Shown piece by piece: positions 16,889 through 21,947 of a stretch of 21,947 nucleotides of DNA (within the stretch, counting starts at the first letter, position 1; the number at the start of each line of letters is the position of its first letter). Source of the DNA: a bacterium (lineage in GTDB: Bacteria; B130-G9). The stretch is taken from positions 1-21,947 of the forward strand of contig JAGHCW010000135.1 of the NCBI GenBank assembly GCA_021160245.1, in the 5' to 3' direction. The translations under genes and the position numbers were made by a program. The notes under the pieces were generated by a model. That model saw only the letters and a program-made list of their open reading frames with translations, was not told the DNA's origin and did no database searches.

Positions 16889-16927
16889 TTTGCGAGTCCC
16901 TTGCCCAGCTGCAGAACTACTCGCAAA
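16889..16927 (-). repeat. Perfect 9-bp inverted repeat just before the acyltransferase ribosome binding site
   Basis: TTTGCGAGT (16889-16897) and ACTCGCAAA (16919-16927) are exact inverted copies separated by 21 nt. They lie 3 nt upstream of the GAGGAG of the 16876 gene. As RNA this would be a leader hairpin next to the ribosome binding site; as DNA it could be an operator. No T run follows, so it is not a terminator. Confidence 0.4.
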
Positions 16928-16965
16928 TAATGCCATATTCCGTTGGGTTCGGCGCATTTTTTGTA

Positions 16966-16993
16966 TTGCCTGCTTGCCAAGTGGTGCTATAAC
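16966..16993 (+). promoter_or_regulatory. Predicted extended -10 promoter of the pgsA-ligase operon
   Basis: TTGCCT (16966-16971) and TATAAC (16988-16993) have a 16-bp spacer, and TGC directly before the -10 fits the extended TGn form. The leader to ATG 17143 would be about 145 nt, AT-rich, with no recognised riboswitch. The divergent acyltransferase promoter must lie in the same 266-bp gap, but I could not place it. Confidence 0.4.
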
Positions 16994-17142
16994 CAGTTTA
17001 TATTATGGACATTGGGCATTGCATGCTTCGTCTTGGGTATTATCGTGGTTCGGAATGTGTTAATGATTCTATGCTGCTATATTCATTTTAATGTTCATCA
17101 AGATAAGAGTATTGAGGCTATGGGCTATACGGAGGCTTGTCA

Positions 17143-17718
17143 ATGAGCATAGCTAATATGCTGACAATAGCGAGAATCGCCCTCATGCCGCTCTATTTGC
17201 TGCTTCTCTGTCGCTCCGGAGTCGAGAGTAACTCCTATCTATGGGCCAGCCTGATCGTATTTTTCATCGTCGCAATTAGCGATGCCCTTGATGGCTACCT
17301 TGCGAGAAGGTTCAATGAAGTAACGTCCTTTGGCGCCATCTTAGACCCAATAGGCGACAAACTGATACTCTGGTCGAGCTTCATTGTGTTCGCTTACTAT
17401 GGCCGAGTCCCAACCTGGCTCGCGGCTCTCGTCATTGGGAAGGACTTTCTAGTTGTGTGCGGCGGAATTGCTCTCTTTGCCCTCAAGTGCGACTACAGCC
17501 CAAAACCCAATGTGTGGGGCAAGTCCTCCGCCGCGATCAACTTCTTCCTAGTCATCAGCACGTTGACAAGCATTGGTTTCGGGCTCTTTGAGCATCCGAC
17601 ATCCGCCCGTTTCTTCTGGGGATACTGGCTGATTGCCGGGCTGCTGACAATCATCTCCGGCGTCAGCTACGCTGTGATAGGGGCGGGGAGAGTGAAGCAG
17701 AGGGCTAGGTCAATATGA
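17143..17718 (+). CDS. CDP-alcohol phosphatidyltransferase family protein (divergent PgsA paralogue)
   Basis: An inner-membrane enzyme of 191 residues that swaps the CMP of CDP-diacylglycerol for an alcohol. The full family motif D-x2-DG-x2-AR-x8-G-x3-D-x3-D is present (D47, D50, D68, D72; SDALDGYLARRFN then GAILDPIGDK), so it should be active. About six hydrophobic segments surround it. It is less PgsA-like than the next gene: it lacks the R-D/E-x7-R type region and ends in a different C-terminus. The substrate may be glycerol phosphate, phosphatidylglycerol (cardiolipin synthase type) or another alcohol. ATG 17143 with GGAGG 7 nt upstream is preferred over the in-frame TTG at 17137. Its stop overlaps the next start as ATGA, implying translational coupling. 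Confidence 0.9.
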   Translation: MSIANMLTIARIALMPLYLLLLCRSGVESNSYLWASLIVFFIVAISDALDGYLARRFNEVTSFGAILDPIGDKLILWSSFIVFAYYGRVPTWLAALVIGKDFLVVCGGIALFALKCDYSPKPNVWGKSSAAINFFLVISTLTSIGFGLFEHPTSARFFWGYWLIAGLLTIISGVSYAVIGAGRVKQRARSI

Positions 17719-18296
17719 CGTCCGCATTTTTCACGCTCCCAAACATGATCACAATTTCTAGGATATTCCTCGCGCCGATTATCGTTGTCCTCTTGATCTC
17801 GCCTTTTGGTGTCAACACGCTAGTAACAGCGGCCGTATTCCTGTTTGCTGCCGCAACGGATTGGCTAGACGGTCGGTTGGCAAGGCGATACAATCAGGTT
17901 ACGACTCTGGGCACTCTTCTTGATCCCGTTGCGGACAAGCTACTAGTGATGGCAGCGCTTGTAGCACTTGCGTCGATGCAGAAGGTGCCGGCGCTTGTGG
18001 TCGTGGCGCTAGTCGGTAGAGACCTTGTTGTGTCTGGTATTCGACAAATGGCTGCGGCCAGGGGGACTGTCATCGCGGCCGGAAACCTCGGCAAGTATAA
18101 GACGGCCTTGGAGATGGCGGCGATCGTTCTTCTGATGGTCTCCATTGAGCACCAATTCGTTGACCCGGCGCTCGTCGTGGGAATTAGGCCCAGCCTTTTG
18201 ATGCTTCTTGGCGCCCTTATTCTCGCCATTGTGTCCGGGGCATCTTATCTCTCGGTGTTGCTGAAGATTGCCCGAGCCCCAGAACTCTCTGACTGA
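17715..18296 (+). CDS. pgsA: CDP-diacylglycerol-glycerol-3-phosphate 3-phosphatidyltransferase (PgsA)
   Basis: Makes phosphatidylglycerol phosphate from CDP-diacylglycerol and glycerol 3-phosphate in the inner membrane. The 193 residues carry the complete CDP-alcohol motif (TDWLDGRLARRYN then GTLLDPVADK; D49, D52, D70, D74). They also carry the PgsA-typical VGRDLVVSGIRQMAAARG stretch and GNLGKYKTALEM near residues 95-135, which distinguish PgsA from other family members. Its ATG overlaps the stop of the preceding paralogue by 4 bp, and the ligase gene follows within 30 bp, so the three form one transcription unit. The specific PgsA call rests on motif resemblance; the family call is certain. 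Confidence 0.93.
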   Translation: MTSAFFTLPNMITISRIFLAPIIVVLLISPFGVNTLVTAAVFLFAAATDWLDGRLARRYNQVTTLGTLLDPVADKLLVMAALVALASMQKVPALVVVALVGRDLVVSGIRQMAAARGTVIAAGNLGKYKTALEMAAIVLLMVSIEHQFVDPALVVGIRPSLLMLLGALILAIVSGASYLSVLLKIARAPELSD

Positions 18297-18326
18297 TTGG
18301 TTGGGGCCAACTGTGAGGTTCGTATC

Positions 18327-21290
18327 GTGACTGGTAGCACCTCAAAAATAGCAGCCCTATTCTTAAGGGCGTTACTCATCCTGATATTAAGCCTGCAAGT
18401 CTATTTGACTGTGGTTTATCCGAAGGAGTCAAACCTCGCCTTGACGACTTGGATCGTAACGCTTGCGGTCTTTATCTTCTCGCTCTCTTTGCGCCTCGCC
18501 ACTGACAGAGAATTCGGGGTTTCGCAGCGACTAGACCGCTTGCTGACAAGGTCTTATACTCTGTTGCTGCCAATACTCGGATCATTCGCCGTCCTCTTCA
18601 CTCTGAATGCGCTACACATCGCGCCGCTCTCCTCCAGGACGATGAAGGATCAGCCAGATATGTTGATCCCGATCTTGCTTTTCGCATCAGTGGCGATTTT
18701 CGCAGGCCTCGTCAAGTTCTACTCTGGCCACGACCCACTCCATCTAGGCGTTGCGATGTGTTTAGTATTCGCGTATCCGCTTTACGGGGCGGCGAACCTC
18801 AATGGTTATGGAACGCTCCTCGTCATTATGCTTGCCATTGTCTGGTATATAAGGTCAGGGAGGCTCGCGTGGACACCTTCGGCGCTAGATGTGCCATTGA
18901 TAGCCTTTCTGAGCGTAGCTACTCTCTCAACCATCACCTCGTTCAGTTTCTTCAACAGCTCTCTTCCGCATGCGTCAATCGCGACGAGTATCGGCGTGGC
19001 GTTGCTAATCGCCGGGACTACTAGAAGCAGACGTGACCTTACAAGGCTGATCTTCGCACTGGCCTCAGTTGGCCTGGCTCTTGGCATGTTGGGGATGTAC
19101 AAATTCTGGATCGTCTCAAAACACTTCGGCATCGGTTTCGCCCTGACAAACAGACTCTGGCTCCCAGGCTCAGGCCCGAACGGTTTGGCCGGGCACCTCG
19201 TCGTGAGCATTCCGCTGATGCTATCACTCATTGTTGCACGGCCCAGGCGGTGGATTTCAATCTCTCTTGCCGCGATAGTTGCTGCTGCCGTCGCTTGTCT
19301 TGTGCTTTCCTACTCCAAGGGCGGTTGGCTTGGATTTGCCGCCTCAATCCTCGCTTTCTTACTGCTTGGTCGGCAGCACGCGACGCGCAAAGGAACTCCC
19401 AAACGACGATGGCCGACCATTGGTATCATCGTGATCGTCGCTTTGCTGCTTGCATTCATCATTCCGGGGAAAGTCGGGCAGCGCGCCGTAGAGCGTTTTA
19501 CAGACCCCCTTAGCCTGTCCAGCAGGGCCTTTTTCTGGAGGCTGGCGGAACACATTATCGCCGAACACCCTCTCATCGGCGTTGGCATGAACAACTATTA
19601 CACCCACGCAAAAATAGGCCCCACGATTCAAGCGGGGCTTGAGGTCGATATTAGGCGTAGTGTGCTGTATCATCCTCACAGCACGTACTTGGATATCGCT
19701 GAGGGGACGGGCCTACTTGGGCTATGCGCGTACCTGTTTCTACTTGTGACATTTGTCGGACGCGGCGTCTCCATTCTCCGGTTCGTAGCCCCTGGGCCGA
19801 TCTCAGCACTTATGAGAGGGCTTATCGCAGCCGTCATAGGCTTTGCCGTCCATGGCCTTTTCGATCTGGAGTTCTGCTCGCCCGAGTGGAAATGCGGGCT
19901 TTTTGCCTGCATGGGTCTTCTAGTTGCGGCAGAAAAAATCTGGCGAAATGAAACAGGCCTCGAGCTCCGATACAGCAGGGGCGCCGTCAAACGGGCACAG
20001 ATATTGCACATCGGATGTTTTATCATCCTCGTCGGCATCCTAGGAGCCATCGTATTCTCGTTCAAATGCGATGCCTTCTGCCCGCAGCTTGCGACAACTA
20101 CCATCTCTCGCAACCCGGACTCGCTTGAAGAACTCGCCGAGAAGAGCATCCAACAGAATGACTTTGAAACTGCAAAATCGCTCTATGAAAAAGCTATTGC
20201 GAGACGCCGAGATTATCCGCTCTACCATGAGAAGCTCGGCTGGCTATATTGGTTGCTGGAAGATACAGAGAGTGCAGACGAGCATTTCTCGGCAGCCGTC
20301 GAATGCGATCCACTCGGCGCCATCGGGGGTGAGCATTACACTGGGCTTTCGCTCTTCCTCTTCGCACATGGAAAACATGAACTCGCGAGGCAAGCGATGG
20401 CCTCCGCGATACAGACTGATCCTGAAATCCTAGCTTCCGATATATGGCAGTATATCCCCCGAGAGCCGGGAGAGAAAGTCGATTGGACTATTAGAAGAGA
20501 ATTCCTAAATCTGCGCCAGGACAACACCGAGAAACCACCGGGCCTCTCCGTCCGCATAGCCAAGCATCTCAAGGGCGAGATAGGACCGCGAAAGACCATC
20601 GTCGGACCGGATACTCTGGAAATCGCGTCGGAGATTGCGCCGCTCAACTCCTTGCCGGTGTGGTCGGTCAAAGTCATCCTGCACACCGTATATGAAAGAT
20701 ACATCAGCATAATGACTACTGACCCTCTGGGCGCAAAAAAGATTCTGCTCAACCTTGGCAAGGCCTACTATTATACCGGTTGGTACGATGAGGCGGAGGA
20801 ATTCTTTAGAGAGGGCATTAAGTTCTATCGAGGCGATCCCAATTTCCGAAGGGCCTTGGCGGTGTTATATAATCACCAACGAGAGTTTGAGAAGGCCGCG
20901 GAGCTATTTGCGCAAATCGGGGACTATTACTCGGAGGGCATAGTCTGGTTACGGGCTAAAAGGCACGATCGGGCGATCTCGGCCTTCTCCCGCACCATCG
21001 AAGAGAACATGACGCATCAAAGAGACCTCGAGCAAGCGACGGCTCTTGTGATTATGGCCAATATCCACAAAGAACAGGGCAATACAATCGGGCTTCTGCG
21101 CGCCAAGAGCTGCCTTGAGAGGGCTCTTATGCTCTCGGAAACGGCCGCAAACCACAAGCGGCTGTCAGACCTTTTATATGAACTAGGGCAAGAAAATAGG
21201 GCTAAGGAACAGCTCAGAAAAGCGCTTGAACTGCATCACGAAGGGCAGCCGTTGAACGATGACCCATCACTAACATTGAGAATGGAGTAG
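18327..21290 (+). CDS. O-antigen ligase/polymerase (Wzy_C) family membrane protein with C-terminal TPR domain
   Basis: A 987-residue protein. Residues about 1-585 hold a dozen or so membrane helices with the ligase/polymerase signature: YSKGGWLG (about 329-336), GVGMNNYY (about 418-425) and the large periplasmic loop with HPHSTYLDIAEGTGLLGL (about 449-466), whose His and Arg residues are typical of WaaL/Wzy. Residues about 600-665 and 800-970 are tetratricopeptide repeats (EKAIARRRDYPLYHEKLGWL; LGKAYYYTGWYDEAEEFFREG) for protein contacts, probably in the periplasm. It likely transfers or polymerises lipid-linked glycans on lipid A core, proteins or another acceptor. GTG 18327, with GAGG 8 nt upstream, is taken as the start; TTG 18297, adjoining the pgsA stop, is the alternative. 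Its 3' end overlaps the facing glycosyltransferase gene by 21 bp. Confidence 0.9.
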   Translation: MTGSTSKIAALFLRALLILILSLQVYLTVVYPKESNLALTTWIVTLAVFIFSLSLRLATDREFGVSQRLDRLLTRSYTLLLPILGSFAVLFTLNALHIAPLSSRTMKDQPDMLIPILLFASVAIFAGLVKFYSGHDPLHLGVAMCLVFAYPLYGAANLNGYGTLLVIMLAIVWYIRSGRLAWTPSALDVPLIAFLSVATLSTITSFSFFNSSLPHASIATSIGVALLIAGTTRSRRDLTRLIFALASVGLALGMLGMYKFWIVSKHFGIGFALTNRLWLPGSGPNGLAGHLVVSIPLMLSLIVARPRRWISISLAAIVAAAVACLVLSYSKGGWLGFAASILAFLLLGRQHATRKGTPKRRWPTIGIIVIVALLLAFIIPGKVGQRAVERFTDPLSLSSRAFFWRLAEHIIAEHPLIGVGMNNYYTHAKIGPTIQAGLEVDIRRSVLYHPHSTYLDIAEGTGLLGLCAYLFLLVTFVGRGVSILRFVAPGPISALMRGLIAAVIGFAVHGLFDLEFCSPEWKCGLFACMGLLVAAEKIWRNETGLELRYSRGAVKRAQILHIGCFIILVGILGAIVFSFKCDAFCPQLATTTISRNPDSLEELAEKSIQQNDFETAKSLYEKAIARRRDYPLYHEKLGWLYWLLEDTESADEHFSAAVECDPLGAIGGEHYTGLSLFLFAHGKHELARQAMASAIQTDPEILASDIWQYIPREPGEKVDWTIRREFLNLRQDNTEKPPGLSVRIAKHLKGEIGPRKTIVGPDTLEIASEIAPLNSLPVWSVKVILHTVYERYISIMTTDPLGAKKILLNLGKAYYYTGWYDEAEEFFREGIKFYRGDPNFRRALAVLYNHQREFEKAAELFAQIGDYYSEGIVWLRAKRHDRAISAFSRTIEENMTHQRDLEQATALVIMANIHKEQGNTIGLLRAKSCLERALMLSETAANHKRLSDLLYELGQENRAKEQLRKALELHHEGQPLNDDPSLTLRME

Positions 21291-21947
21291 CCTCCGCATC
21301 CCAAATCTGCGAAGCGCCATTTCATATCCATCTATAATGGACTCAGTTGTTCTTGCCCAGTTGAACTCGCTTTCAGCCCTACCTCTCGCCATGGCCCCCA
21401 GCCTCGCGGCAAGGGCAGGTTCTCGAAGCAACCGAACCACTGCGGCGGCAAGGCCCTCAACATCACCCGCCCGAACTAGCAGGCCCGCATCTTTGACCAT
21501 TCGTCCAACATCCCCCACATCCGACGCAACTATCGGCTTGCCACAAGCCAGATACTCCGCAATCTTAAGTGGGCTCTTGCACCGCGTAACTTCATTGTCC
21601 TCAAATGTCGCAACAGAAACGGCAGCCGAGTCTATATGGCGTGCAACGTCCCGATGAGAGATGTATCCTGTGAAATTCATCTGCAGCCCATTCGCCTCGG
21701 CCAACTCCTTCAACCTCAATAGCTTCACCCCACCGCCCACTATCTTGAACGACGCATTTGGGACCTCCGCCTGAACTCTAACCGCACATCTGATGAAGTC
21801 CTCGGCAAAGGAAGCCTCCTCCAGCTGGCCCTGATAGAGCACAATCGGCCCGGATTGCTTCGCTTCGGCTCTCTTGGGTGAGAATAGGCTCAAGTCGGCT
21901 CCGACCGGCGCGTCGAACACAACATCGCTTGCGGCGCCATATCTAAG
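21270..21947 (-). CDS. Family 4 (group 1) glycosyltransferase, C-terminal part; start lies outside the window
   Basis: 225 residues of the donor-binding half of a GT-B glycosyltransferase, open to the right edge (it begins LRYGAASDVVFDAPVGADLS), so the N-terminal acceptor half is missing. Visible marks: IVLYQGQLEE at the first strand of the domain, FKIVGGG, NFTGYISHRDV, and SPLKIAEYLACGKPIVASDVG, the EX7E-type nucleotide-sugar site (the second Glu is in IAEY). A GTG at 21920 could open a shorter frame, but it lies inside the fold and is not a believable start. The enzyme probably adds a sugar to an envelope glycan, fitting the adjacent ligase. Its stop TAG (21270-21272) lies within the 3' end of the opposite-strand ligase gene. 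Confidence 0.92.
   Translation of the reverse strand, partial: LRYGAASDVVFDAPVGADLSLFSPKRAEAKQSGPIVLYQGQLEEASFAEDFIRCAVRVQAEVPNASFKIVGGGVKLLRLKELAEANGLQMNFTGYISHRDVARHIDSAAVSVATFEDNEVTRCKSPLKIAEYLACGKPIVASDVGDVGRMVKDAGLLVRAGDVEGLAAAVVRLLREPALAARLGAMARGRAESEFNWARTTESIIDGYEMALRRFGMRRLLHSQC

Noticed and set aside
16943-17146. 67-residue hydrophobic frame ending in ATGA at the first phosphatidyltransferase start
   Set aside because: It is tempting as a small coupled membrane protein, but it has a TTG start without a ribosome binding site, many Cys and Trp residues, AT-rich leader-like composition and overlap with the predicted promoter.

Overview
The window looks like a chromosomal segment of an uncultivated diderm (Gram-negative-type) bacterium. 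A lipid A-type acyltransferase homologue and an O-antigen ligase imply an outer membrane with glycolipid. The very large secreted subtilases and propeller proteins are of the kind common in poorly characterised bacterial phyla. I cannot name the phylum from the sequence alone. Base composition is moderate. The genes use the normal stop codons TAA, TAG and TGA.

Layout. (1) Positions 1-680, minus strand: a type II restriction endonuclease of the EcoRV family. Its frame is interrupted by one in-frame TAA and runs off the left edge. (2) Positions 834-11194: a secreted-protein region. It holds a seven-bladed propeller protein (minus), a 2066-residue multidomain subtilase (minus), and a second, 771-residue subtilase (plus) divergent from the first across a 475-bp non-coding region. 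A fourth secreted protein, a predicted double seven-bladed propeller, lies at 12819-15350 (minus). All four carry a similar module of about 110-130 residues at or near the C-terminus, so they look like one family of exported, surface-directed proteins. (3) Positions 11228-12636: PlsY (first steps of phospholipid synthesis), convergent with a DPM1-like family 2 glycosyltransferase. (4) Positions 15482-16876, minus: an LpxL/HtrB-like acyltransferase with an extra N-terminal membrane domain. (5) Positions 17143-21290, plus: a likely operon of two tandem CDP-alcohol phosphatidyltransferases (the second is PgsA-like), overlapping by ATGA, followed by an O-antigen ligase-type membrane protein fused to a TPR domain. 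(6) Positions 21270-21947, minus: the C-terminal part of a family 4 glycosyltransferase that enters from the right edge.

Taken together, the right half makes envelope lipids and glycans (PlsY, PgsA, acyltransferase, glycosyltransferases, ligase). The left half makes exported proteases and propeller proteins that would act on or outside that envelope. Several gene starts were placed downstream of the longest open frame, because signal peptides, Shine-Dalgarno sequences, a terminator or a promoter fit the shorter form. I saw no tRNA, rRNA, CRISPR array or insertion sequence.
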